Assembly (NCBI RefSeq): GCF_013409345.1
Contig: NZ_JACCBB010000001.1
Span: forward strand, 4,092,001-4,156,000
DNA: 64,000 bases
Direction: 5' to 3'
From: Kineococcus aurantiacus
GTDB taxonomy: Bacteria > Actinomycetota > Actinomycetes > Actinomycetales > Kineococcaceae
Part shown: positions 37,857 to 47,290 of the stretch, in pieces
Numbering within the stretch: the first letter of the stretch is position 1
How the letters are laid out: each line of letters starts with the position of its first letter
Program-made: the position numbers and the translations under genes
Notes under the pieces: model-generated
Told to the model about the DNA's origin: nothing
The model's input: only the letters and a program-made list of their open reading frames with translations
Databases searched by the model: none

Positions 37857-40800
37857 TCAGCCCCGGATCCGCAGGCCCCGCGGGGTCGCGTGGAACCCCG
37901 CGGCCTCCAGCGCGGTGCCCAGCGCCGACCCCGCCGACAGCACCCCGCTGCCGTCGGCCTTCTCTACGGTGAGCTTGCCCAGCACCCCCTCGCGGACCGC
38001 CAGCGCGAGCACGTCGGCCGCCGGCTGCAGCACGTCCTCGTCCACCGTCCACGACAGCACCGACCGGCCGCCGCGCTCGACGTACAGGGCGAGGTCGCCG
38101 TCCACGAGGACGACGAGGGCCCCCGCCTTGCGGCCGGGCCGGTGCCCGGTGGCCCCCGTGCTCGCCTCCGGCCGCTCGGGCCACGGCAGGGCCGCCCCGT
38201 ACGGGTTCGCGGGGTCGGTGGCCGCCAGGACCAGGGCTCCCGGACCGGTGTCGCGGGCCGCGCCCCGCTGCTGCGACGGGCTCGCCCCGCCCACCGGCCG
38301 GGCCGTGTCCCGCAGGCGGTCCACCGCTCCGGCCGTGGCGAACTGCGAGGCGCCCAGCCCCTCGACGAAGTACCCCCGCCGCGCCCGGCCGGCCTCCTCG
38401 AAGGCCGACAGCACCTTGTAGACCGCGGCGAAGCCCCCCGGGACGCGCTCGCTGCCGACCGCCCCGCGGGTCAGGACCCCGTACCGGTCCAGCAGCACCT
38501 CGGCGCTGGCGTGGGCGCGCACCGTGGCGTCCGTCTCCACCTCCGGCAGCAGCGACCAGCGGCCCGCCGCCGACGGCGGGCCGCTGCGCGCGGGCAGCTC
38601 CACCCGCCGCACGCCCCGCGAGGGCCGGGCGTACCGCGTCCGCGGGGCGGCGGCGCGCGGCTTGTGGGCGCCGCGGCCCCCGAGGCGGTTGCGCAGCGGG
38701 GCCAGGGTGTCGTTGGTGACCCGACCGGCCCACACCAGGTCCCACAGCGCGCCCGTCAGGCCGGTGTCGTCCGTCGAGCCCACCGCGTCGGACAGCGCCC
38801 GGAAGAAGTACGCGCCCCCGCCCGCGAGCGCGTCGAGGACCGCCCGGTGCAGCTCGGTGCCGGTCTCCACCTCCGACTCGGCCGGGTCCGGCATCGTCAG
38901 CGGGGCGAGGTCGGCCGGGTGCAGCGAGACCCAGCCGTCGTCGCCGGGCAGGCTGCCGTGCCCGGACCACACGACCTCCCCGGCCGCGGTCAGCTCGTCG
39001 AGCATCGAGGGGCGGTAGTCCTCCACGCGGGAGGCCAGCACGAGCGGTTCGAGGGCGCTGGCGGGCACGACGGCCCCGGCGAGCTGCTCCACGGCCCGCA
39101 GCACGCCGTCGACGCCGCGCAGCCGCCGCTGCAGCCCGGTGCTGACGCCCTGCCAGGCGGGCAGGAAGCGCGCGAGGTCCCGTGGCGGGACCGGTTCGAC
39201 GTCGGCGCGCAGGGCCGCCAGCGAGCGCCGGCGCAGGATGCGCAGGACGTCGGCGTCGCACAGCTCCAATCCCGTGCCGCCGGGCCGCAGCTCACCCTCG
39301 ACCAGGCGGCCCCTGGCCTGCAGGCGGCGCAGCGCGTCGTGGGCCACGGCGCGCCCCACGCCGAACCGGGCCGCCGCGTCGGCGACCGTGAACGGCCCGC
39401 GCGTGCGCGCGTACCGGCCGAGCAGCTCCGCCAGCGGGTCGGCGACCGGTTCGGTGAACGCCTCGGGGATCCCCACCGGCAGCGGGGTGCCCAGCCCGTC
39501 GCGCAGCCGGCCGGCGTCCTCGATGACGGCCCAGTGCTCCTCCCCGGCGATGCGCACCCGGATGAGCCGGCGGGCCCCCTCCAGGTCCGCCAGCCAGCGG
39601 GAGGGCTCGCCCTGGCTGCGCGCCGCGACCTCGGCCGTCGTCAGCGGGCCCAGGACCCGCAGCAGGTCCGCGACGTCCTCGGCGTCGGCCGACCGGCGCT
39701 CGGGGACCAGGCGCTGCAGCTCGTCCTCGGTGCGCTGCACCGCCTCGGGGTCCAGCAGGTCCCGCAGGGCCGCGCCCTCGCCGCGGCCCAGGAGCTCGGC
39801 CAGCAGGCTGGGGTCCAGGGCCAGCGCGGCGGCCCGCCGCTCGGCCAGCGGGGAGTCCCCCTCGTAGAGGAACTGCGCGACGTACCCGAACATCAGCCCC
39901 CGCGCGAACGGCGACGGCTGCGGGGACTCGACCTCGACGACGCGGACCCGGCGCGCCGCGAGGTCCTTCATGAGCTGCTCCAGCCCGGTCACGTCGAAGA
40001 CGTCGGACAGGCACTCGCGCACGGTCTCCAGCACGATCGGGAAGGTCGCGTACCGGCTCGCGACCTGCAGCAGCGACGCGGCCCGCTGCCGCTGCTGCCA
40101 CAGCGGCTGGCGGCGCCCGGGCTGGCGGCGGGGCAGCAGCAGGGCCCGCGCCGCGCACTCGCGGAACCGGGACGCGAACAGCGCCGACCCGCCGATCTCG
40201 GCCGTCACGAGCTCGGCGACCTCGTTCGCCTCCAGGGCCACGAGGTCGGCCACGTCGGGGGCCTGCCCCTCGGGCAGGTCCAGGTCCGGCAGCCGCAGCA
40301 CGATGCCGTCGTCGGCCGGCATGGCCTGCACGTCCACGCCGAACCGCTCGCGCATGCGCGCGCCCAGCGCCAGGGCCCAGGGGGAGTGGACCTGGCCGCC
40401 GAAGGGGGAGTGGATGCACACCCGCCAGTCGCCCAGCTCGTCGCGGAACCGCTCGACGACGACCGTGCGGTCGTCGGGCACGTGCCGCGTGGCCTCCTGC
40501 TGCTCGCGCAGGTGGGCGAGCAGGTTCTGCGCGGCCCACTCGTCCAGGCCCGCGGCGAGCACGCGCCCCCGCGCGGCCTCGCCGGTGAAACCGCCGGCGA
40601 GGGACCCCAGCTCGCGCACGAACTCGCCCAGGGCGCGGCCCAGCTCGGCCGGGCGGCCCAGCGCCTCCCCGTGCCAGAACGGCAGCCGGCCCGGCTGGCC
40701 GGGGGCGGGCGTCACCAGGACCCGGTCGTGGGTGATGTCCTCCACGCGCCAGGCCGAGGACCCCAGCGTGATGACGTCGCCGACGCGGGACTCGTAGACC

Positions 40801-42554
40801 ATCTCCTCGTCGAGCTCCCCGACCCGCCGGCCGGGTCCCTCCCCGGAGGCCAGGAACACGCCGAACAGGCCCCGGTCGGGGATCGTGCCGCCGCTGGTCA
40901 CCGCGAGACGCTGCGCCCCGGGCCGTCCCGTGAGGGTGTCGGTGACGCGGTCCCACACCAGGCGCGGGCGCAGCTCGGCGAACTCGTCGCTGGGGTAGCG
41001 GCCCGAGAGCATGTCGAGGACGGCCTCCAGCACCGGCCGCGACAGCGTGGCGAACGGCGCGGCGCGCTGCGCCAGCGCCAGCAGGTCCGGCACGGTCCAC
41101 TCGTCCATGGCGACCATCGCGACGACCTGCTGGGCGAGGACGTCGAGGGGGTTGGCGGGGACCTTCAGCTCCTCGATGCGCCCGTCGCGCATGCGCTCGA
41201 CGACCACGGCCGTCTGCAGCAGGTCGCCGCGGAACTTGGGGAACAGCACCCCGCGCGAGACGGCGCCGACCTGGTGGCCGGCGCGGCCGACGCGCTGCAG
41301 GCCGCTGGCCACGCTGGGCGGGGACTCCACCTGCACGACGAGGTCGACGGCCCCCATGTCGATGCCCAGCTCCAGGCTGGACGTCGCGACGACCGCGGGC
41401 AGCCGGCCGGCCTTGAGGTCCTCCTCGATGAGCGAGCGCTGCTCCTTGGAGACCGACCCGTGGTGGGCGCGGGCCAGCACCGGGGGCGCACTCCCGGCGG
41501 CCCCGGCCTGGCCCATCAGCTCGGCGGGCGGGCGGGGCGGGGCCTCCTCGTCGGTGCCCGGGTGCAGCCGCTCGTCCCAGACCTCGTTGAGGCGGGCCGT
41601 GAGCCGCTCGGACAGCCGGCGGGAGTTGGCGAAGACCAGCGTCGAGCGGTGCTCGGCGACGAGGTCGACGATGCGTTCCTCCACGTGCGGCCAGATGCTC
41701 GCCCGGCGCGGGTTCCCGGCCGCCTGCCCGGACAGGTCGTCGGGGTCCTCCCCGCCGCGGCCGGAGGCGTCGAGGTCGCTCATGTCCTCGACCGGGACGA
41801 CGACCCGCAGGTCGAACTCCTTGGTCGACGGCGGCTGGACGACGGTGACCGGGCGGCCGCCGGAGACCCACTCGGCGACGGTCTGCACGGGCCGGACGGT
41901 GGCCGAGAGCCCGACCCGCTGGGTGGGCTCGCCGCCGGCGGCGGCGACGAGGGCGTCCAGCCGTTCGAGGGAGACCGCCAGGTGGGCCCCGCGCTTGGAC
42001 CCGGCCATGGCGTGGACCTCGTCGAGGACGACGGTGCGCACCCCGCGCAGCTGCTCGCGGGCCTTGGACGTCAGCAGCAGGAAGAGGGACTCCGGGGTCG
42101 TGATGAGGACGTCCGGCGGGGTGCGGGTGAACCCCCGGCGCTCCTCCGCGGAGGTGTCCCCCGAGCGCACCCCGACGCGGACGTCGGGCACGGGCAGCCC
42201 CAGCCGCTGGGCGGCCTGGCGGATGCCGGTCAGCGGCGAACGCAGGTTCCGCTCGACGTCGACGGCCAGCGCCTTGAGCGGGGAGACGTACAGCACCCGG
42301 CAGCGGTGGTCCTTGTCCTCGGGCACCGGTTCGCCGGCCAGCCGGTCCAGGGCCCACAGGAAGGCCGACAGGGTCTTGCCCGACCCCGTGGGGGCCACGA
42401 CGAGGGCGTGCTGACCGCGGCTGACGGCGTCCCACGCGCCGAGCTGGGCGGGCGTGGGGGCCGCGAAGGCGCCCGTGAACCAGGCCCGGGTGGCCTCGGA
42501 GAACCGTCCCAGGACGTCCTCGGGGGTCGGTCCGCTCGTGCGCTCCGGGCTCAT
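37857..42554 (-). CDS. lhr: Lhr-type ATP-dependent 3'-5' helicase (full length)
   Basis: 1565 residues, the length of full Lhr. Walker A VVAPTGSGKTLSAFLWALD near residue 55, motif II as DEVH (TVVLDEVHAMAGSKRG), SATVRPVQTVAEW, LVFANSRRLSERLTARLNEV, RAHHGSVSKEQR and QRVGRAGHQVG. Past the Lhr core (~870) is the large C-terminal domain with winged-helix repeats found in bacterial long Lhr, an RNA:DNA-translocating repair helicase in mycobacteria. ATG 42554. Operon with nei2. Divergent from the DUF3046 gene. Confidence 0.96.
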   Translation of the reverse strand: MSPERTSGPTPEDVLGRFSEATRAWFTGAFAAPTPAQLGAWDAVSRGQHALVVAPTGSGKTLSAFLWALDRLAGEPVPEDKDHRCRVLYVSPLKALAVDVERNLRSPLTGIRQAAQRLGLPVPDVRVGVRSGDTSAEERRGFTRTPPDVLITTPESLFLLLTSKAREQLRGVRTVVLDEVHAMAGSKRGAHLAVSLERLDALVAAAGGEPTQRVGLSATVRPVQTVAEWVSGGRPVTVVQPPSTKEFDLRVVVPVEDMSDLDASGRGGEDPDDLSGQAAGNPRRASIWPHVEERIVDLVAEHRSTLVFANSRRLSERLTARLNEVWDERLHPGTDEEAPPRPPAELMGQAGAAGSAPPVLARAHHGSVSKEQRSLIEEDLKAGRLPAVVATSSLELGIDMGAVDLVVQVESPPSVASGLQRVGRAGHQVGAVSRGVLFPKFRGDLLQTAVVVERMRDGRIEELKVPANPLDVLAQQVVAMVAMDEWTVPDLLALAQRAAPFATLSRPVLEAVLDMLSGRYPSDEFAELRPRLVWDRVTDTLTGRPGAQRLAVTSGGTIPDRGLFGVFLASGEGPGRRVGELDEEMVYESRVGDVITLGSSAWRVEDITHDRVLVTPAPGQPGRLPFWHGEALGRPAELGRALGEFVRELGSLAGGFTGEAARGRVLAAGLDEWAAQNLLAHLREQQEATRHVPDDRTVVVERFRDELGDWRVCIHSPFGGQVHSPWALALGARMRERFGVDVQAMPADDGIVLRLPDLDLPEGQAPDVADLVALEANEVAELVTAEIGGSALFASRFRECAARALLLPRRQPGRRQPLWQQRQRAASLLQVASRYATFPIVLETVRECLSDVFDVTGLEQLMKDLAARRVRVVEVESPQPSPFARGLMFGYVAQFLYEGDSPLAERRAAALALDPSLLAELLGRGEGAALRDLLDPEAVQRTEDELQRLVPERRSADAEDVADLLRVLGPLTTAEVAARSQGEPSRWLADLEGARRLIRVRIAGEEHWAVIEDAGRLRDGLGTPLPVGIPEAFTEPVADPLAELLGRYARTRGPFTVADAAARFGVGRAVAHDALRRLQARGRLVEGELRPGGTGLELCDADVLRILRRRSLAALRADVEPVPPRDLARFLPAWQGVSTGLQRRLRGVDGVLRAVEQLAGAVVPASALEPLVLASRVEDYRPSMLDELTAAGEVVWSGHGSLPGDDGWVSLHPADLAPLTMPDPAESEVETGTELHRAVLDALAGGGAYFFRALSDAVGSTDDTGLTGALWDLVWAGRVTNDTLAPLRNRLGGRGAHKPRAAAPRTRYARPSRGVRRVELPARSGPPSAAGRWSLLPEVETDATVRAHASAEVLLDRYGVLTRGAVGSERVPGGFAAVYKVLSAFEEAGRARRGYFVEGLGASQFATAGAVDRLRDTARPVGGASPSQQRGAARDTGPGALVLAATDPANPYGAALPWPERPEASTGATGHRPGRKAGALVVLVDGDLALYVERGGRSVLSWTVDEDVLQPAADVLALAVREGVLGKLTVEKADGSGVLSAGSALGTALEAAGFHATPRGLRIRG

Positions 42555-42622
42555 CCCGTCATGAGACCACCCGCCTCCGACACGTGCCCGGCGTGGCCGG
42601 GGGCCGTGGCACCCTGGGGCCC

Positions 42623-42847
42623 ATGCGCGTCAGCGAGTTCTGGACCCTGGTCACCGACGAGTTCGGGGACGCCTACGGGCGCTCGCTGGCCGCCGACCAG
42701 CACCTGCTGGCGCTGGAGGACCGGACGGCCCGCGAGGCCCTCGACGCCGGGGTGGAGCCCAAGGCGATTTGGCTGGCCCTGTGCGACGCGATGGACGTGC
42801 CGGAGTCCCGGCGCCTGGGCCGGGACCGGCGGCCCGGGAGGCGCTGA
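42623..42847 (+). CDS. DUF3046 family protein
   Basis: 74 residues. Full-length match to the actinobacterial DUF3046 pattern: MRVSEFWTLVTDEFG, YGRSLAADQHLLALEDRTAR, VEPKAIWLALCDAMDVPESR. Function unknown; the family is usually found near recA-recX or lhr, as here. ATG follows CACCCT (42610-42615) by 7 bases with no Shine-Dalgarno, so probably leaderless. Confidence 0.9.
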   Translation: MRVSEFWTLVTDEFGDAYGRSLAADQHLLALEDRTAREALDAGVEPKAIWLALCDAMDVPESRRLGRDRRPGRR

Positions 42848-42848
42848 G

Positions 42849-43370
42849 TCACTCGCCCGTCGCGCCGTCGATCCGCTCGCGCAGCAGGTCGGCGTGCCCG
42901 TTGTGCCGGGCGTACTCCTCCAGCAGGTGCGCCAGCACCCAGCGGACGCTGGTCGTGCCCTGCCGGTGGTGCTCGAAGGTGTCGTCGAGGGAGTGCGCCG
43001 CCAGGACCGCGCGGGCGAGGTCCTGCTGGGTCGCCAGCTCGGCCAGGTCGGCCGCCGGGTCGGCCTCGTCGACGCGGTCGAACTCCCCGTCGGGGTCCTG
43101 CGCCGACCAGTAGCGGGGCCCGACGTCCTCGCCGGCGACCCCCGCCCGCCACCAGAGCCGCTCGACGTCGGCCAGGTGCCGGGCCAGTCCCAGCAGCGAC
43201 ATCGACGACGGCTCGACCGAGCGCAGGCGCAGCTGCTGCGCGCTGAGCCCCTCGACCTTGCGGGCGAAGGTGAGCCGCTGGTAGTCCAGGAAGCCCGCGA
43301 GCGTCTCGCGCTCACCGGCGACCAGGGGCGGCTCGTCGCGCGGCGGGGCCGGCGGGACGCGGAAGCTCAC
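42849..43370 (-). CDS. DinB family protein (DUF664)
   Basis: 173 residues. Four-helix bundle typical of DinB/DUF664: RETLAGFLDYQRLTFARKVE, SSMSLLGLARHLADVERLWW with the first metal His, and WVLAHLLEEYARHNGHADLL with the HxxxH pair. The family includes thiol-dependent (mycothiol/bacillithiol) transferases; exact role unknown. GTG 43370 overlaps the stop of the SMP-30 gene (GTGA), so it is chosen over GTG 43376. Convergent with DUF3046. Confidence 0.88.
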   Translation of the reverse strand: MSFRVPPAPPRDEPPLVAGERETLAGFLDYQRLTFARKVEGLSAQQLRLRSVEPSSMSLLGLARHLADVERLWWRAGVAGEDVGPRYWSAQDPDGEFDRVDEADPAADLAELATQQDLARAVLAAHSLDDTFEHHRQGTTSVRWVLAHLLEEYARHNGHADLLRERIDGATGE

Positions 43371-44356
43371 CGCCACTTCAGGTCCGCCCCGACGGCCGTG
43401 GTGCGCAGCCGGTACAGGCTGGTGGAGGCCGCGACGAACAGGTCGGTCCCGTCCGCGCCGCCGAAGCACACGTTGGCGACGACCTCGCCGACGACCACCT
43501 CGAGCAGCCGCGTGCCGTCGGGGGCGAACACCGTCACGGCGTCGCCGTTGGAGGTCCACACGTTGCCGCCGGTGTCCACCCGGAACCCGTCGGCCAGCCC
43601 GCGGTCGACCTCGACGAAGACCCGGCCGTTCTTCACGACGGGGCCGGACGGCACGGCCTGCGGGCCGCGCCCGCCCCGGACACCGGTCAGCACGTCGTAG
43701 ACGCGGATGAGCCGGTGCGTGCCGTTGCCGGGGGTGGGCGCCGCGGAGGTGTCGGCGACGTACAGCAGCGACTCGTCGGGGGAGAAGGCCAGCCCGTTGG
43801 GCTCCTCCACGTCGGTCACGACGACGCGCAGCTCACCGGTCGCCGGGTCGAGGCGGAAGACGAAGTTGTCCCCGTACTCGCGGGAGCCCTCGTGGCCCTC
43901 GACCTCGACGCTGATGCCGTAGGGCGGGTCGGTGAACCAGACGGCTCCGTCGGAGGCGACGACCACGTCGTTGGGGGAGTTGAACCGCTTGTCGCCGAAG
44001 CGGTCCACGAGCACGTGCGTGGTTCCGTCCGCCTCGGTGCGCTCGATGGCGCGCCGGCCGTGGGAGCACGCGACGACGCGGCCCCGGTGGTCCAGGGTCC
44101 GGCCGTTGGTGAACTCCACGCCGTCGCGGTGGACGGTCAGCCCGCCCCCGGCGCCGGAGCTCTCGTCCCAGCGCAGGACCCGGTCGCCGGGGATGTCGCT
44201 GAAGACCACGGCGCGTTCGGCGGGCAGCCAGACCGGGCCCTCGGCCCAGGTGCTGCCCGAGCCCAGGTGCTCCAGGACGGCCCCGGCGGGCAGCAGGGCT
44301 GCGCCGCGGGGGTCGAGGACCTCGGGGACGGGCTCACGGCCGGACGTCGACGTCAT
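43367..44356 (-). CDS. SMP-30/gluconolactonase/LRE family protein
   Basis: 329 residues. Six-bladed propeller lactonase: the metal Glu in [54 protein letters not shown] with the Asn ligand, and [21 protein letters not shown] with Asn/Asp. It hydrolyses sugar lactones or similar esters; substrate unknown. ATG 44356 is 7 bases after TAGGGT (minus strand 44364-44369). First gene of a two-gene operon with the DinB gene, divergent from recA. Confidence 0.92.
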   Translation of the reverse strand: MTSTSGREPVPEVLDPRGAALLPAGAVLEHLGSGSTWAEGPVWLPAERAVVFSDIPGDRVLRWDESSGAGGGLTVHRDGVEFTNGRTLDHRGRVVACSHGRRAIERTEADGTTHVLVDRFGDKRFNSPNDVVVASDGAVWFTDPPYGISVEVEGHEGSREYGDNFVFRLDPATGELRVVVTDVEEPNGLAFSPDESLLYVADTSAAPTPGNGTHRLIRVYDVLTGVRGGRGPQAVPSGPVVKNGRVFVEVDRGLADGFRVDTGGNVWTSNGDAVTVFAPDGTRLLEVVVGEVVANVCFGGADGTDLFVAASTSLYRLRTTAVGADLKWR

Positions 44357-44405
44357 GGCGCGAACCCTAGTGACCCGGACACGCCGGGTCGCGGAGGGCT
44401 TGGGG

Positions 44406-44421
44406 TCGAACACGTGTACGG
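44406..44421 (+). promoter_or_regulatory. SOS (LexA) box of recA
   Basis: TCGAAC-ACGT-GTACGG, two mismatches from the actinobacterial/Gram-positive-type palindrome TCGAAC-N4-GTTCGA. A -10-like TACCAT follows at 44423-44428, so LexA here would block the promoter. A second -10-like TAACGT at 44507-44512 may give an SOS-independent start. Confidence 0.8.
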
Positions 44422-44564
44422 ATACCATCGGGGTGTCCACAGGGCGGTCGTCACGGCGTGTCGTCCACACGGGCCCGTCGCCGGCGGGGTCGTGTCGGAG
44501 GTCCGTCCTAACGTTCCCCCCAGTCAGTCGAACAGACACCGGATCCAGACCACGAGGTGGAGAC

Positions 44565-45605
44565 ATGCCCGCTCCTGCGGACCGCGAGAAGGCCCTCGAC
44601 GCCGCGCTCGCCGCGATCGACAAGAACTTCGGCAAGGGCTCGGTCATGCGGCTGGGCGACGACGTCCGCCCGCCCATCGAGGTGATCCCCACGGGGGCCA
44701 TCGCCCTGGACGTCGCCCTCGGCATCGGCGGGCTGCCCCGCGGCCGGGTCGTCGAGGTGTACGGCCCCGAGTCCTCGGGGAAGACGACCGTCGCCCTGCA
44801 CGCCGTCGCCAACGCCCAGCGCAAGGGCGGCATCGCCGCCTTCATCGACGCCGAGCACGCCCTCGACCCCGACTACGCGGCCAAGCTGGGCGTCGACACC
44901 GACGCGCTGCTCGTCTCGCAGCCGGACACCGGTGAGCAGGCCCTCGAGATCGCCGACATGCTGATCCGTTCCGGCGCGCTCGACATCATCGTCATCGACT
45001 CGGTCGCGGCCCTGGTGCCCAAGGCCGAGATCGAGGGCGAGATGGGCGACAGCCACGTCGGCCTGCAGGCCCGCCTCATGTCGCAGGCGCTGCGCAAGAT
45101 CACCGGTGCGCTGAACCACTCCGGCACCACCGCGATCTTCATCAACCAGCTGCGCGAGAAGATCGGCGTCATGTTCGGTTCGCCGGAGACGACGACGGGC
45201 GGCAAGGCGCTGAAGTTCTACGCCTCGGTGCGCCTGGACGTCCGGCGCATCGAGACGCTCAAGGACGGCACCAACGCGGTCGGCAACCGCACCCGCGTCA
45301 AGGTCGTCAAGAACAAGGTCTCCCCGCCGTTCAAGCAGGCCGAGTTCGACATCATCTACGGTCAGGGCATCTCCCGCGAGGGTGGGCTCATCGACCTCGG
45401 CGTCGAGCACGGCTTCGTCCGCAAGTCCGGCGCCTGGTACACCTACGAGGGCGACCAGCTCGGCCAGGGCAAGGAGAACGCCCGCGCCTTCCTGCGCGAC
45501 AACCCCGACCTCGGCGACGAGATCGAGAAGCGCATCAAGGAGAAGCTCGGCATCGGCGCCCGCCTGGACGCCCCGGCCGAGGCCGACGAGAAGGTCGACT
45601 TCTGA
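44565..45605 (+). CDS. recA: Recombinase A
   Basis: 346 residues. ATP-dependent strand exchange and LexA co-protease. Walker A GPESSGKT at residues ~66-73, [27 protein letters not shown], Walker [12 protein letters not shown]1 [20 protein letters not shown]2 [19 protein letters not shown]. No intein interrupts it, unlike recA of some mycobacteria. ATG 44565 follows GAGGTGGAG. Preceded by an SOS box and followed at once by a hairpin and recX. Confidence 0.99.
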   Translation: MPAPADREKALDAALAAIDKNFGKGSVMRLGDDVRPPIEVIPTGAIALDVALGIGGLPRGRVVEVYGPESSGKTTVALHAVANAQRKGGIAAFIDAEHALDPDYAAKLGVDTDALLVSQPDTGEQALEIADMLIRSGALDIIVIDSVAALVPKAEIEGEMGDSHVGLQARLMSQALRKITGALNHSGTTAIFINQLREKIGVMFGSPETTTGGKALKFYASVRLDVRRIETLKDGTNAVGNRTRVKVVKNKVSPPFKQAEFDIIYGQGISREGGLIDLGVEHGFVRKSGAWYTYEGDQLGQGKENARAFLRDNPDLGDEIEKRIKEKLGIGARLDAPAEADEKVDF

Positions 45606-46117
45606 GCCGACGGGACCAGCGTCCTCCCGGTCCGGACGAGAACCCGGACCGGGAGGCCGACCCCCGCGAGGTCGCCCGCGCGATCGCCCTGCGGCAGCTG
45701 ACGATGGCTCCCCGCACCCGCGCCCAGCTGGCCGAGAAGATGGCCGCGCGCGACGTGCCCGAGGACGTCGTCGTGGAGGTGCTCGACCGGTTCGAGGAGG
45801 TCGGGCTCGTCGACGACCGCGCGTTCGCCGACGGCTTCGTGCGCTCGCGCAGCGCGGGCCGGGGCCGGCGGGCCCTGGTCCAGGAGCTGCGGCGCAAGGG
45901 GGTCGACGACGAGACGGCCGAGCAGGCCCTCGAGGTCGTCGACCACGACAGCCAGACCGACGCCGCCCGTGACCTCGTGCGCCGCAAGCTGCGCTCGACC
46001 GCCGGGCTGGAGCGCGCGGTCCGCGAGCGCCGTCTGTTCGGGATGCTCGCCCGGCGCGGGTTCCCCACGGACGTCGTCCTGCGGGTCGTGCGCGAGGAGC
46101 TCGACGACGAGGCGTAG
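45602..46117 (+). CDS. recX: RecX, recombination regulator (start uncertain)
   Basis: The RecX core is clear: [68 protein letters not shown]. It limits RecA filaments. The problem is the start: no ATG, GTG or TTG lies in frame before ATG 45704, and that ATG would remove the first conserved helix and has no Shine-Dalgarno. CTG 45602 overlaps the recA stop (CTGA) and has GAGAAGG 7 bases upstream; it gives 171 residues, a normal RecX length. I use it here. The first ~20 residues then run through a strong hairpin (45623-45656). Confidence 0.8.
   Translation: MSRRDQRPPGPDENPDREADPREVARAIALRQLTMAPRTRAQLAEKMAARDVPEDVVVEVLDRFEEVGLVDDRAFADGFVRSRSAGRGRRALVQELRRKGVDDETAEQALEVVDHDSQTDAARDLVRRKLRSTAGLERAVRERRLFGMLARRGFPTDVVLRVVREELDDEA
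45623..45656 (+). terminator. Hairpin between recA and recX core (attenuator)
   Basis: Perfect 13-bp stem (45623-45635 with 45644-45656, loop of 8) 18 bases after the recA stop. In E. coli a recA terminator lets only part of transcription through to recX; this may do the same. Confidence 0.65.
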
Positions 46118-46126
46118 GTTCCGGGT

Positions 46127-46420
46127 GTGACCGTCATCGCGATCCTCGAACTGACCCTGAAGGCCGACGCCCTCGAGCAGGCCCCGGCCATCATCACCGA
46201 GACCCTGCAGGCCACGCGCGCCTTCGCCGGCAACCTCGGCTGCGAGGTGACGTTCGACGTCACCGACCCGACGCACGTGGCGATCGTGGAGCGGTGGGAG
46301 TCGCTCGAAGCGGACGACGCCTACCGCGCCTTCCGCGCCACTCCCGAGGGTGCGAACCGGCTCGGGTCGGTCACCGCGGACCGCGAGCTCACCCGCTACA
46401 CGGTCCACGACGACCTCTGA
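46127..46420 (+). CDS. ABM-domain (antibiotic biosynthesis monooxygenase-like) protein
   Basis: 97 residues, a single dimeric ferredoxin-like ABM fold: ILELTLKADALEQAPAIITE, FAGNLGCEVTFDVTDPTHV, VERWESLEADDAYRAFRATP. The family covers quinol monooxygenases and heme-degrading enzymes; no specific role can be read. GTG 46127 is 6 bases after TAGGTT (46115-46120), which overlaps the recX stop. Convergent with gluD, 12 bases apart. Confidence 0.88.
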   Translation: MTVIAILELTLKADALEQAPAIITETLQATRAFAGNLGCEVTFDVTDPTHVAIVERWESLEADDAYRAFRATPEGANRLGSVTADRELTRYTVHDDL

Positions 46421-46432
46421 GGGCCCTGCGGG

Positions 46433-47290
46433 TCAGACGGCCGACCCGGCCGCGCTGGAGGCGCCGACCTGGGCGGTGTTGACACCGACCGACGTCGTGC
46501 CGGACGTCTTGCCCCGCATCCGCCGCTCCACGACCTTCGCGATCCCGGCGATGACCATGTTCGTGCCGACGTACACGACGGCGATCACGATCATCGCCGG
46601 GATGAGGTTGAAGTACTGCGAGCCCAGCTGGGTGCCCCAGCGCAGCAGCTCGGTGAAGCCCACGATGTAGATCAGCGCGGTGTCCTTGAGGATGACCACG
46701 ACCTGCGAGACCAGCGAGGGCAGCATGGAGCGCACGGCCTGCGGCAGCTGGATCGCCCACAGGGTCTGGCCCTGGGTGAGCCCGATGGCCAGGCCCGCCT
46801 CCTTCTGCCCCCTGGGCAGCGCCTCGACGCCGGCGCGCAGGATCTCGGCGATGAACGCGCCGTTGTAGACGGTCAGGCCCAGCACCCCGCACCAGTAGAT
46901 GGGGATGTTGCCGGACCCGCCGTACAAGAACCAGAACATCAGCAGCAGCACCGGCGGGGCCCGGAACAGCTGGATGAGCCCGTAGGCGACCCAGCGGGGG
47001 CCGGCGGCCGGTGACAGCCGCAGGCTGGCCAGGACCGCCCCCAGCACGATCGACAGGGCGATCGCCATGAGCGCGACCGTCATGGTGCGCCACCACGCCC
47101 CCAGCAGGGCGCGCTGGATGTCGGTGTAGCTGAACGGGCTCCACTTCGAGGGCGCGAACTGCCCGGCGCCGTTCAGCCGCCACACGACCACGGCCGCCAC
47201 GGCGGCGAACAGGGCGACGCCGACGACGGTCAGGACGCGGTTGAGGCGCCGGGCCCGAGGGCCGGGGGCGTCGTAGAGGACCTGGCTCAC
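46433..47290 (-). CDS. gluD: Amino-acid ABC transporter permease (GluD type)
   Basis: 285 residues. Membrane permease with five to six segments (VLTVVGVALFAAVAAVVVW near the N-terminus) and the EAA loop ALPRGQKEAGLAIGLTQGQ. It forms a heterodimer with GluC for glutamate-type uptake. The long N-terminus with an extra TM and Pro/Ala-rich tail fits GluD of Corynebacterium. GTG 47290 overlaps the gluC stop (GTGA). Last gene of gluABCD. Confidence 0.92.
   Translation of the reverse strand: MSQVLYDAPGPRARRLNRVLTVVGVALFAAVAAVVVWRLNGAGQFAPSKWSPFSYTDIQRALLGAWWRTMTVALMAIALSIVLGAVLASLRLSPAAGPRWVAYGLIQLFRAPPVLLLMFWFLYGGSGNIPIYWCGVLGLTVYNGAFIAEILRAGVEALPRGQKEAGLAIGLTQGQTLWAIQLPQAVRSMLPSLVSQVVVILKDTALIYIVGFTELLRWGTQLGSQYFNLIPAMIVIAVVYVGTNMVIAGIAKVVERRMRGKTSGTTSVGVNTAQVGASSAAGSAV

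Noticed and set aside
37167-43700. A 2177-codon open frame on the plus strand, antisense to nei2 and lhr
   Set aside because: Its product is an Arg/Gly/Pro/Val/Asp-rich shadow without domains; the minus strand holds full nei2 and lhr with all motifs. Such antisense frames arise from high third-position GC.
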